The notes beneath the pieces were generated by a model. The model saw only the letters and a list, made by a program, of their open reading frames with translations, searched no databases and had not been told where the DNA came from. Positions 10,104 through 19,200 of a DNA stretch of 52,386 nucleotides are shown piece after piece; the stretch's first letter is position 1, and every line of letters begins with the position of its first letter. Position numbers and translations under genes: made by a program. This DNA comes from CAZELM01 sp964512995 (GTDB lineage Bacteria; CSSED10-310): positions 1 to 52,386 of the forward strand of contig CAZELM010000033.1 of NCBI GenBank assembly GCA_964512995.1, given 5' to 3'.

Positions 10104-10460
10104 TCAGGTCGCGCATACATAGATACCCCGGGTGATTGTAAAACCATCAACAATCGACGCCGCATTTTCACGACTGTGAAAAGAGAATCCACGACCATTG
10201 CCCTGGCAATCGATCGTGCAGAACTCAGGTCCATTCTCAGACATCACGGTAATCGCTTTGCCTTCAAATGTCAGATCCACATTTCCCAGGCCACGATATG
10301 TTCCGTTGGCAACCAGGACCGTGTCTCCATCAACAGAAACATCGATGGCATGTTGAATTGTCGTGTAGTCGGCTGGAACCGAAATAACGGCTCCCGATAC
10401 TTTGAATTGAAAATGTGAAATACTCAAAAAGAAGATTACTAAGAAAATTGCTCGCCTCAT
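10104..10460 (-). CDS. N-terminal signal-peptide fragment of the interrupted beta-helix protein
   Basis: 118 residues starting at an ATG preceded by GGAGGG (7 nt spacing). There is a clear signal peptide (MRRAIFLVIFFLSISHF, then a short n/c region), followed by ISVPADYTTIQHAIDVSVDGDTV. That is the standard opening of secreted parallel beta-helix proteins, a SVPxDYxTIQxAI motif. The frame then hits TGA at 10104-10106. It continues without shift as GTDPRGGGFLCIDNSSPTI into the main fragment, so both pieces look like one gene of about 1612 residues. The cause may be a real nonsense mutation, a sequencing error or an unusual readthrough. TGA is an ordinary stop elsewhere in the window. Confidence 0.75.
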   Translation of the reverse strand: MRRAIFLVIFFLSISHFQFKVSGAVISVPADYTTIQHAIDVSVDGDTVLVANGTYRGLGNVDLTFEGKAITVMSENGPEFCTIDCQGNGRGFSFHSRENAASIVDGFTITRGIYVCAT

Positions 10461-10516
10461 AACACCCTCCGTGATTGAAAGACTAATGGTTTATACTGCG
10501 TTAAAACCATAGAAAT

Positions 10517-10546
10517 AATATAATCATTACGGAACACCACTGTCAA
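10517..10546 (-). promoter_or_regulatory. Sigma-70-type promoter for the beta-helix protein gene
   Basis: Reading the minus strand, TTGACA (10541-10546) is followed after 18 bp by TATATT (10517-10522). Transcription would begin near 10510, about 50 nt before the start codon at 10460. The rest of the 10461-10880 spacer has no gene I can support. Confidence 0.6.
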
Positions 10547-10897
10547 ATTGCTCGGGAAGTGACGAAACATACCTCTCTAAAGAGATGCCGATCGACTCGC
10601 ATGCTTTCTGGGCGATGACTCCCAGATGCTTGAATCTGTATGAACACATCATACTGGATGATTTTCATTCTGACTGTCCTGGAACCGATAACAAAGCGAC
10701 TGACCATTTTAGAATTTGATGGCCAAAAGCAATATTAAATGAATCCGCCTGATTTCATTATCATGTCACTTGCATCTGTCATTATTTCTGAATAAAACAT
10801 GGAGCAGTGATCGGCAGAATTGTGTCATTCTGTCAATTTTTTCTTTTAGAACCCCGGAGAATTCTGACTGGCTTCTTCGATGGAGGAGAAAATCGAA

Positions 10898-11566
10898 TTG
10901 TTGAAGATGATATCCCGAGTAAGAGCCATCATCTTTGATCTGGATGGAACACTTCTGGATACCATTGCAGATATCGCTGATTCTGTGAATGCTGTAATGA
11001 TACGACGTGGATTTCCGATACGGACCGATGACGAGTATAAACAGATCATTGGAGAAGGGATCGAACGGTTTATTTACAATGCATTGCCTCATGATCGGCG
11101 ATATCCTGAATTGATTCAGGCTTGTGTTACAGAGATGCGTGCAGAGTATGCATTGCGGTACCAGTTAAAAACAAAACCTTATCCAGAAATTCCGGCTCTC
11201 CTGAACCAACTCACAGAGATGCAAATCAAAATAGCCGTATTATCGAACAAGCCAGACGATTTCACTGTGACTATGGTTCAGCATCTATTACCATCGTGGA
11301 AATTTGATCCAATCTGGGGTCAGCGTATGACTATGCCTCCGAAACCCGATCCGCAAAGTGCTTTGGAAATCGCACGCTATCATTCCGTCCAACCAGCCGA
11401 GTGTCTCTTTATCGGAGATTCAGAGATCGATATAATTACAGCCAGATCGGCTGGGATGGTTGCAGTTGCTGCAGGGTGGGGTTTTCGAAATCCCTCTGAT
11501 TTAAAGTCTGCGGGTGCTGATGTATTAATCATGAACCCCATCGCACTTCTTTCATACCTGAGATAG
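10898..11566 (+). CDS. gph: HAD-family phosphatase, phosphoglycolate phosphatase-like
   Basis: HAD-superfamily hydrolase of about 222 residues. Motif I is IIFDLDGTLLDT (nucleophile and acid/base Asp), motif II is VLSNKP, the motif III Lys is in PPKPDPQ, and motif IV is FIGDSEIDI. With the alpha-helical cap this matches the phosphoglycolate phosphatase / pyrophosphatase PpaX group. Substrate choice within that group cannot be read from sequence. I prefer a TTG start at 10898, because GGAGGAG (10882-10888) lies 9 nt upstream. The ATG at 10880 has no ribosome site, and the ATG at 10907 is too far from the GGAGGAG. It is followed on the same strand by sppA after 109 bp. Likely role: dephosphorylation of 2-phosphoglycolate or similar small phosphates in the cytoplasm. 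Confidence 0.8.
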   Translation: MLKMISRVRAIIFDLDGTLLDTIADIADSVNAVMIRRGFPIRTDDEYKQIIGEGIERFIYNALPHDRRYPELIQACVTEMRAEYALRYQLKTKPYPEIPALLNQLTEMQIKIAVLSNKPDDFTVTMVQHLLPSWKFDPIWGQRMTMPPKPDPQSALEIARYHSVQPAECLFIGDSEIDIITARSAGMVAVAAGWGFRNPSDLKSAGADVLIMNPIALLSYLR

Positions 11567-11675
11567 CGTGTTCCGTTACACTGTCAGTCGTTTTTGCGTA
11601 ACCAAATTTTCAGATGGTCATCTTAAACGATAAAAACTTACAAATTTCGAGCAGAAAAATTGGGAGAATCTGATC

Positions 11676-13448
11676 ATGATCAAACGTTTTTGGGATCGAA
11701 CCGTTCGATTCTTCGGAATGCTATTTTTGACCGCTGCAGTGATGCTATTGTTGATTTCGTTGAGTTATATTTACTTCGCTCATCATGTTTATGACAAGAC
11801 CATCCTTGAACTTGATCTTCAATCTGAAATCCCTGAATATCGATCCAGCGATCCTGTTTCCGAGATGATATTGAGCACAAATCCGACAATGCTGGAAATT
11901 GTTGATGGGCTTTCAAAGGCCACCAGAGATCCACGCATTCTTGGATTGGTCGCCGATCTCAGTCATGTAAAACTTGGCATTGCACAAACTCAGCAATTAC
12001 GGGATGCGATCATATCATTTCGAAAAAGTGGCAAATCTGCGATTGCTTACTCGGACACCTTTGGGGAATTTGCTCCTGGCAATGGTCCCTACTACCTCGC
12101 ATCGGCATTTGATGAGATTCATATCCAGCCATCCGGAGATGTAGTTCTGTCTGGATTATTGATTGAAAGCCAATTCTACAAAGGAACATTGGATAAATTG
12201 GGAGTCATCCCACGCTTCTCCCAGCGATATGAATACAAAAATGCTGTCAATAGTTATACGGAAGATCGGTTCACTGATCCCCATCGAGAATCGATGAAAA
12301 GTCTGATGGACTCTATTTTCGAGCAGATCCTCGATGGGATATCACAGGCTCGAAATATTGACCGCGATGAACTTCGGAGCATCATTGATCGAAGTCCTCT
12401 TTTGGGGGAAGAGGCGTTGATCAGCAAACTGGTAGATGGACTCGCGTATGCAGATGACGTATACGAACAAATTCGGCAAAAACACGGAGAAGATACCCAT
12501 TTTCTATTTTTTTCCAATTATCTTAAACAAAAAGAGACGACATTGAAGCAGCATCCGACAGTCGCATTGATATATGGAGTTGGCGATGTCATGAGAGGGG
12601 ACAGCAGTTATAATCCCTTACAGGATTCATACATAATGGGATCTTCCACGGTAGCAGGCGCATTTCGCTCAGCGATTCAGGACGATTCTGTCAAGGCGAT
12701 CCTTTTTCGTGTGGATAGTCCGGGGGGGTCTTATATCGCATCTGATACCATTTATCGGGAAACGCTTCGGGCAAAGGCTGCGGGAAAACCGGTCATTGTT
12801 GTCATGGGAAACCTCGCTGCTTCGGGTGGATACTTTGTCTCGATGGCTGCGGATCATATTGTAGCTGAACCGGGCACGCTGACAGGCTCAATCGGGGTAT
12901 TCGGCGGCAAAATGGTTGCCTCCGGGTTGTGGGAGAAGCTGGGTGTTTCACACGATGAAGTCCACTCGAGCGCTCATTCACGAATGTTTTCCTCCAACTA
13001 CGATTACTCACTCAGCGAGCAACAGCAACTGGAACGGGCAATGGACCGTATCTATCTGGATTTCACCCAAAAGGCTGCACAAGGCCGAAACATGCCGCTC
13101 GAGGATCTTCAAAATGTAGCCAGAGGGCGAGTCTGGACTGGAGCAGAAGCTCAGCGAATTGGATTGGTTGACACACTGGGGGGTTATACAGAAGCAATTG
13201 ACCAGATTCGAAAAATCGCCCGAATTCCGGATTCGGAAGACATTTCTCTGAAGATTTTTCCGGAAGAAAAGTCGATACTTCAGCATTTCAGAAAACCAGA
13301 GAGCAGCGGGTTAAAAGCATTTCTGGCAACCTGTCAGCAGCTATCTGAAAATCTCGCTCCCGTGAATGACCTGATCAAACTGTTGATATCAGATTCTGAC
13401 CAGATGATGCTGAAGGTTCCCATAACTCAGGAGACCGTGGAATACTAA
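11676..13448 (+). CDS. sppA: Signal peptide peptidase SppA, long (67K) type
   Basis: 590 residues, the full length of the two-domain SppA (protease IV) family. One N-terminal membrane helix (about 10-34) anchors it in the inner membrane. The catalytic dyad is visible: general-base Lys188 in RYEYKNAVNSYTEDRFT in the N-terminal half, and nucleophile Ser383 in NLAASGGYFVS in the C-terminal half. The RVDSPGGSYIASD stretch forms the oxyanion region and GTLTGSIGVFGG is the usual following motif. SppA degrades cleaved signal peptides in the membrane, which fits a genome with many large secreted proteins. The ATG has GGGAGA 8 nt upstream. fdhD follows after 28 bp and is probably cotranscribed. Confidence 0.95.
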   Translation: MIKRFWDRTVRFFGMLFLTAAVMLLLISLSYIYFAHHVYDKTILELDLQSEIPEYRSSDPVSEMILSTNPTMLEIVDGLSKATRDPRILGLVADLSHVKLGIAQTQQLRDAIISFRKSGKSAIAYSDTFGEFAPGNGPYYLASAFDEIHIQPSGDVVLSGLLIESQFYKGTLDKLGVIPRFSQRYEYKNAVNSYTEDRFTDPHRESMKSLMDSIFEQILDGISQARNIDRDELRSIIDRSPLLGEEALISKLVDGLAYADDVYEQIRQKHGEDTHFLFFSNYLKQKETTLKQHPTVALIYGVGDVMRGDSSYNPLQDSYIMGSSTVAGAFRSAIQDDSVKAILFRVDSPGGSYIASDTIYRETLRAKAAGKPVIVVMGNLAASGGYFVSMAADHIVAEPGTLTGSIGVFGGKMVASGLWEKLGVSHDEVHSSAHSRMFSSNYDYSLSEQQQLERAMDRIYLDFTQKAAQGRNMPLEDLQNVARGRVWTGAEAQRIGLVDTLGGYTEAIDQIRKIARIPDSEDISLKIFPEEKSILQHFRKPESSGLKAFLATCQQLSENLAPVNDLIKLLISDSDQMMLKVPITQETVEY

Positions 13449-13476
13449 ATTTCATTTTCAACTGAAGGAGGGGAGA

Positions 13477-14253
13477 ATGGCTTACCGGGAAATCACGCGA
13501 TATGTCGACAAACAACTCATATCTGACCAGGATCAGATTATTGATGAGATGAGCATTGCTCTCTATGTCAACCGAGAATATCTGGCTCAGCTAATCATAA
13601 CACCTGCTGATCTGACAGAATTGGTTTATGGTTATTTATATTGCGAAAAAATAATCAGTCAACCGGAAGAATTCAGTGAAATCTCGATTGACACCACGTT
13701 GAGACAACTTCATGTGACAATATTACCTCAGAATATAACATCACCTCATGGTTTCCAATCACAGATTGCCGCTAAATTTGAACAAAGGATCGATCATATA
13801 TCTGAATATCGATCAGACGAATTTCCGATCATCACGTCCCATATCTGTCACTCAGCCCAAGAGATTATCGACTCCATACGCTTACTGAACCAGGCCTCCG
13901 ACTTATTCAAAAAAACCGGTGGCGTACATTCTGTCGGATTGTGGTTTGAGGAACGATTTCAATGGATCTGTGATGATATCGGCCGTCATCATGCATTTAA
14001 TAAAGTCATTGGTTATGCTCTCAGGAGACACTGGCCATTGCCGGAAGAGGCGATGATTGTTTCCACGAGTCGAATCAGTACGGATCTGGTTTTAAAGACA
14101 CTTCGTGCTCGAATACCAATGCTGATTTCAAAATCAGCCCCGACAGACACTGCAATCCAACTTGCTAAATTACATGGTATCACACTGATTGGCTTCGTTC
14201 GGGACGAACGATTTAACATTTACACTCACCCACAACGGATTCGAATCACATGA
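13477..14253 (+). CDS. fdhD: FdhD-family sulfurtransferase (formate dehydrogenase accessory protein)
   Basis: 258 residues with the FdhD signature: FKKTGGVHSVGLW, DDIGRHHAFNKVIGYAL, VSTSRISTDLVLKTLR, ISKSAPTDTAIQLAKLHGITLIGFVRD and a final FNIYTHPQRI. FdhD passes sulfur from IscS to the molybdenum or tungsten bis-MGD cofactor of formate dehydrogenases. In the loop that normally carries a CxxC-type cysteine pair this protein has only one Cys (SHICHS, near residue 128). Its sulfur-transfer chemistry may therefore differ or be impaired. Start is ATG with GGAGGGGAG just upstream; the gene is 28 bp after sppA. No formate dehydrogenase or other molybdoenzyme gene lies in this window, although an OFA-family transporter follows on the other strand. 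Confidence 0.88.
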   Translation: MAYREITRYVDKQLISDQDQIIDEMSIALYVNREYLAQLIITPADLTELVYGYLYCEKIISQPEEFSEISIDTTLRQLHVTILPQNITSPHGFQSQIAAKFEQRIDHISEYRSDEFPIITSHICHSAQEIIDSIRLLNQASDLFKKTGGVHSVGLWFEERFQWICDDIGRHHAFNKVIGYALRRHWPLPEEAMIVSTSRISTDLVLKTLRARIPMLISKSAPTDTAIQLAKLHGITLIGFVRDERFNIYTHPQRIRIT

Positions 14254-14359
14254 AAAATGAAAGCGAACATCTGAATTCAAAAACAACCAATGACATCCCG
14301 AACTTGAATCCAGCAACATCGTCGCGGTAGAGCATCAATCTTCACGGAGTTTCAGATCG

Positions 14360-14414
14360 AAAAAAAAATGGAATCCATTTATGACTCTTCCAGGAGGCCA
14401 TAAATGGATTCCAT
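14360..14414 (-). terminator. Intrinsic terminator of the MFS gene, perfect 16-bp stem
   Basis: ATGGAATCCATTTATG (14368-14383) and its exact reverse complement (14399-14414) flank a 15-nt loop. Eight U follow on the minus strand (14360-14367), and the hairpin starts 22 nt after the transporter stop codon. It may also slow plus-strand readthrough from fdhD, but there is no U-run on that side. The rest of the 14254-14436 spacer is empty. Confidence 0.88.
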
Positions 14415-14436
14415 CGTTATCAGAGAATAGTGAGAT

Positions 14437-15738
14437 TTATTTCTTAGATGCTAACGTAACCTTCGAGTCGTTCAGGGTGAAAGAAATCACCAATCCAATT
14501 ACAAGGAAAGCGATTCCCGTATAGAAGGAATATGTTGCAGCGGTTCCTGGATTATCTTTATAGGTATCTTTAATCAGAGCAAAAATTTGTGGACCAACGA
14601 CACCGGCTGCTGCCCAGGCGGTTAGAATAACACCATAAACACTGGCCATCAGCTTGGCACCAAATGTGTCTGTCACAAAACTGGGCATCGTACCGAACCC
14701 GCCACCGTAGCAGAGTAACACGTAGCAGACCATGAACCCGAAAATCCAAGGATTACCTGTGAAAACGAGAACAAGAAAGGCAATAATCTGGGTTCCAAGT
14801 AAGATCTGAAAAACTTTCGTTCGACCCAATTTATCAGAAAGGCCACCCCAGAAGAACCGGCCGATCCCATTGAAAAGTGAACTGATGGCAATCAGTGTCG
14901 CTCCATATCCAGCGAGGGCTTCTTTGGATAAATCCGGCTTAGAATTCTTCATGATATCCTGCATCAGTGGTGACTGGAATGAAATAATTGCAATGCCAGC
15001 CGCGATATTGCAGAAGAATACGATCCACATCATCATGAACTTCCCGGACAGCAAGTACTGGCTCAATGGCGCAATTTCTCCACCGGCAGTTCCGGATTTG
15101 GCAGCAGCAGCGGGGGGTGTATATCCTGGGGGATTATAACCCGAGGGAGGATTCTTCAGAAAAACCGCACAGATGACAGTCAAAACCAAGAAAGCAGCTC
15201 CCAGATAGGCAAAAACAGAAACCAGATTATTGCTCGTCATCTTCATTAAAAATGGTGCAAAAACTTTTGACATCAGTAACGCGCCAAAACCAAATCCCAT
15301 GACCACCATTCCGGTTACAAAACCTTTCCGATCGGGGAACCACTTTGCTGCGGTAGCAACAGGAGTGACATAACCGAGACCCAAACCGATTCCACCGATA
15401 ACTCCATACCCAACATAAAGCAATAATAATGACTGTTGTTTTAAAGCAAATGCAGCGATAAAATATCCAATTCCAAACAATGCGCCACCGATTGTTGCCA
15501 GTTTTGTGGGTCCATACTTAGCCAAGTTGATGCCTCCCCATGCGGCAGCCAATCCAAGGAAGCAAATAGCAAAATTAAATGCCCACATGACTTGTGAGTT
15601 CGTCCAGTTATTCGCTTCAACCAATGGCTTCTGAAAAAAACTCCAGGCATAAACTGTTCCCAAACAAATCATCAGCAGGGTTCCCATAATGGCGATGAGC
15701 CATCTATTGGGAGTATTGGTATGAGTTGTCATAATCAT
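14437..15738 (-). CDS. MFS transporter, oxalate/formate antiporter (OFA) family
   Basis: 433 residues with about 12 hydrophobic segments in two six-helix halves. A central hydrophilic loop around PSGYNPPGYTPPAAAAKSG links them. Features of the OFA family are the N-terminal NRWLIAIMGTLLMICLGTVYAWSFFQKPL, the WAFNFAICFLGLAAAWGG segment, GLGYVTPVATAAKWFPDRKGFVTGMVVMGFG, and FFWGGLSDKLGRTKVF after helix 8. Members exchange small organic anions such as oxalate/formate or lactate across the inner membrane; the substrate here is not determinable. Start at 15738 with GAGG close upstream; a second ATG at 15732 is also possible. The nearby fdhD hints at formate metabolism, but that is inference. Its promoter carries paired direct repeats, so it is probably regulated. 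Confidence 0.88.
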   Translation of the reverse strand: MIMTTHTNTPNRWLIAIMGTLLMICLGTVYAWSFFQKPLVEANNWTNSQVMWAFNFAICFLGLAAAWGGINLAKYGPTKLATIGGALFGIGYFIAAFALKQQSLLLLYVGYGVIGGIGLGLGYVTPVATAAKWFPDRKGFVTGMVVMGFGFGALLMSKVFAPFLMKMTSNNLVSVFAYLGAAFLVLTVICAVFLKNPPSGYNPPGYTPPAAAAKSGTAGGEIAPLSQYLLSGKFMMMWIVFFCNIAAGIAIISFQSPLMQDIMKNSKPDLSKEALAGYGATLIAISSLFNGIGRFFWGGLSDKLGRTKVFQILLGTQIIAFLVLVFTGNPWIFGFMVCYVLLCYGGGFGTMPSFVTDTFGAKLMASVYGVILTAWAAAGVVGPQIFALIKDTYKDNPGTAATYSFYTGIAFLVIGLVISFTLNDSKVTLASKK

Positions 15739-15792
15739 TCATCCTCACTTTAAATTGTTTTTATCTATCTCTAATGCATAAAAGACGGAGTT

Positions 15793-15821
15793 ACTATACT
15801 TAGAAAATGATTAGGATACAA
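15793..15821 (-). promoter_or_regulatory. Promoter of the MFS transporter gene
   Basis: On the minus strand, TTGTAT (15816-15821), a 17-bp spacer and TATAGT (15793-15798) place transcription start near 15786, about 48 nt before the start codon. The -35 box lies inside one copy of a 10-bp direct repeat. Confidence 0.6.
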
Positions 15822-15870
15822 TAAAAATATATTCCAGATACAATAAACAACCGGTGTCAACAGTGACACC
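15815..15870 (-). promoter_or_regulatory. Candidate operators: two direct repeats and a palindrome
   Basis: TTATTGTATC (minus strand) occurs at 15815-15824 and again at 15837-15846, a 22-bp period, so both face the same side of the helix. Just upstream is GGTGTCAACAGTGACACC (15853-15870), a 7-bp inverted repeat with a 4-bp centre. The repeat overlapping the -35 box suggests regulator binding that controls the transporter promoter. Confidence 0.5.
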
Positions 15871-16082
15871 GCACTTAATAATATGAAAAATTTCAATTAT
15901 TAATAGCAATACCCACAAGTTATCAAACCTGACCATCGACGTTGTGTTGAAAGAAACGGCAAGCTCTTTCAATCACGGGGTTTCATTATTCCGGTGACTC
16001 TGAATACTGCTCAGCAACCAGCCGGGAATGTTTTAAATTTTCAGAGCGCTTCTGAAGTTCGACTCAAATCCTTTGGAAAAGT
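15871..16082. other. Upstream spacer of the MFS gene with a hairpin
   Basis: No gene seen. A perfect 8-bp stem (TTGAAAGA at 15947-15954 against TCTTTCAA at 15965-15972) and a weaker GC-rich inverted repeat (TTCCGG/CCGGGAA) follow each other between 15940 and 16035. I compared it by eye with common riboswitches and found no convincing match. Confidence 0.3.
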
Positions 16083-16113
16083 AAAAAAGCCCTCCTTGCA
16101 ACAGGAGGGCTTT
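16083..16113 (-). terminator. Intrinsic terminator of the BNR/sialidase-like protein gene
   Basis: AAAGCCCTCCT (16086-16096) pairs with AGGAGGGCTTT (16103-16113) around a 6-nt loop. The minus-strand transcript then reads six U (16083-16088). It lies about 95 nt after the stop codon at 16207. Confidence 0.85.
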
Positions 16114-16206
16114 CCAAGTCATAAACACTATGAAAAACGTTTCCTAAACGATTACCTCACAATGGGTTTTCAGCATTAGGGCATCGATGCACGATCACTT
16201 CCGGCT

Positions 16207-19200
16207 TTATTGAAGTGGATCGATACATGATCCCATTCCGAGAGCAGCCATGAAGATACCTTGGGCATCTCCTGCGCTAACGATACCATCAGCATTACAA
16301 TCGGCAGCACATTCTTCATCGTGGTTGGGGATATACATTTGAAGCGCGATTAGAAATGCCATCTGAGCATCCCCAGCAGAAAGCATTCCATTCATATCGA
16401 TATCTCCATCATGAATGCATGGGATTCCAGTTGGTGTCGGAGTCGGAGTAGATTCAGGTGGTGGATTGGATCCGTGTTGATGCCAGAAATATCCCCAGTC
16501 CTCTCGTGAACCATCGCCAGCGCCCGACATCAATTGCTGACCGCGCATTAACGCAAACTGACCGGGAGGGATTTGGATGTCATATGCTTCCAGAAATACA
16601 TCGAAAAATGAGTCTGGGACCATTCGCAACGGAAGTTCCGGAATCGTGATCCAATTCAGTCCCGGATACATGGGTGATAACTCGCCCGGCCGACCCAGAC
16701 CGGTCACGAACATGTCCTCCAACGGAATCTGAGTCTGACTGATTGCCACTTCCAGAGATATCGGCCTGATTGAAACCATCGTGTCGTTGGTGAATCGAAT
16801 CGTTTGCTGATCCGGCCGGATCAATCCAATGTCATCCACATTGAAGCCCATGATTGCCACTTGGCCGGGTTGAAGTGGTTCACCGTTGAGTGTCCACCAC
16901 CCATGAAGATCTGCGCAGACATTATAATAGCCAATATAAAACTCGAATCCGAAATGTATCCACTGGCAGTAGGAGATGAAACCATCTGTGGCGAAATCAA
17001 TCCTGAATTGCCAGATTTCCGGACTGATCTCGATTAGGTTATGATTGACGACATGCCAGTTTCCCGTTCCAGGGTCACCGAAAATGATGATCTCACCCAC
17101 ATCAGGAGGCACACCAGCGGATGAACGGACAGTTCCTTCTACGTGGAAGTCGTTGGCTACCTGGTCATAATAATCGAAATGCACGTCATCATTCAGTCCG
17201 ACAATAATTCGAGGTGGTAGTGATGGGTTGGCTTCATGCTGATGCCAGAAGTATCCCCAATCACCTGAATCGCTCCCTTCCATGAGCTGTTGACCCCGCA
17301 TGAGCAGGAATTGTCCGGGGGGTATCTGGATATCGAAATTCTCCAGGAAAACATCAAAAAATTCTCCAGGATTCAATATCGACGGAATCGTGGGAATTGA
17401 TATCCAGTTCAGGTTTGGATAAAGAGGAGAGTTTTCGAATGGACGGCCCAATCCTGTGATAAACAGATCTTCAAGTGGGACTTTGACATTTGAAACAGCC
17501 AGTTCCAGTGATTCGTATGCGATCGGGATGATTGTGTCATTGGTAAAACGGAGCGTTTGCAGATCTGGCCGGATCATACCCAACTCATCGACATTGAATC
17601 CGGAGATCGGGACATCACCCGCTGAAACAGGAATCCCATCCAATGTCCACCATCCACGCAGGTCAGCGATGATGTTGTACCGCTTGATGTAAAACTCGAA
17701 TCCGAAATGTATCCACTGGCAGTACTCAACGTATCCATCTGTAATAAAATCAATCGTAAATCGCCACTGATCCCCCGTGAGCGGTCTCAGACTATGCCCG
17801 GCAACAGACCAGTTCCCGGTTCCGGGATCGCCAAAAATAATGACATTACCCAAAGTCGGAGGGAGTCCGCCAGCACTATACACGATCCCTTCCACATGGA
17901 AGTCATTGGCACGCAAACCCTGATAATCAAAATGCACATCGTCATTGAGCGACACGATAATGCCGGTTGGTGTAGGAGATACCGTGGGTGTATTGGTGGG
18001 CGTTCGAGTGGGCGTATTCGTTGGTGTGTTTGTATAGACCGGTGTATTGGTGGGTGTCCGCGTCGGCGTATTCGTAAATGTCGCAGGGGTAGTTGGGGTA
18101 CGGGTCGGAGTTCTTGTGGGCGAATTCGTTGGCGTACTGGTATACACAGGTGTATTAGTGGGTGTCCGTGTTGGCGTATTCGTAAATGTCGCAGGGGTAG
18201 TTGGGGTACGGGTCGGAGTTCTCGTGGGCGAATTCGTTGGCGTACTGGTGTACACAGGTGTGTTGGTGGGTGTCCGCGTCGGCGTATTCGTTGGCGTATT
18301 GGTATAAACAGGCGTATTAGTGGGAGTTCGCGTTGGCGTGTTCGTTGGAGTGCGGGTTGGTGTGGGTGTATTGGTGAACACGGGGGTGTTCGTGGGGGTT
18401 CGAGTGGGGGTATTTGTTGGTGTAGGAGTAGGCGTTTGTGATCTTATTATCCGTGATATTCCATAGAACCATAGCTGATGGTTTGGTCTTAAGGCAGCAG
18501 GTCGATGGTGGCCGCCCGCCAATAAATCGATATCGATTTTGGTCCATATGCTGTCAAAATGATGGGGGAATTCCATCCAATTGAACCACATTGCATCTTT
18601 TTTAAATGCCAGACTGGGGAACAGGTCATCGTGCCGAACGTCAAGGCTGATGGACTGATCTCCTGCCCATCCAAAAACACTGCTGTCCATCCACGTCTCA
18701 TAATCGTATACTTCTTCGAGATTGTCCCAGCCCTGCCAGTTCACCGTAATTCGTTTCAGAACATCCACACTGATAGTTGGAAACTCCGCATCATCGGGAG
18801 CAACGGTTTGGGAGTTAACAACTACGGTTCCGATGATAGGACTGTATAACCAAATCTCCTGATTAGCATTGGAATACATACCTGGTTCTGGACCAGGAAA
18901 TGATTCCTGGAAACCTCCGATATCCAATGGGTCAACACCGGGGCCATATATACCACGGCCACCACTGAAAGTCTTGTCAGGATCATCCCGAGTGACACCA
19001 TGCATCCAGACGCCATAAGGAACATCGTCGATATCGACAGCCAGGCAGGGGTATCCATCATTACCATTGGAATCCGATGCAATGGACCAGTTTTGCTTAT
19101 TGATCCACGATCCCCGAGCTCCATCGAGATTGCTCATATTGTACCAGATATTGGGAAGATTGTTTGGGAAATCATCATTCCAGAGAACATGAACCCGTTC

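Noticed and set aside
10104..10106. TGA read as selenocysteine or as a reassigned codon
   Set aside because: TGA terminates several intact housekeeping genes here (polA, fdhD, the kinase), the site lies in a secreted structural protein, and no convincing SECIS-like hairpin follows.
15940..16040. Cyclic-di-GMP (GEMM) or other known riboswitch
   Set aside because: Some GC-rich stem pieces look similar, but the conserved core sequences of GEMM, SAM, TPP and cobalamin riboswitches are missing.
15994..16179. Small plus-strand gene of 61 codons
   Set aside because: It runs through the terminator hairpin of the neighbouring minus-strand gene and has no ribosome site.
17707..18441. Plus-strand frames opposite the Thr-Pro linker, rich in Gly/Val or Cys/Arg repeats
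   Set aside because: They are the mirror image of the repetitive linker codons and have no independent coding evidence.
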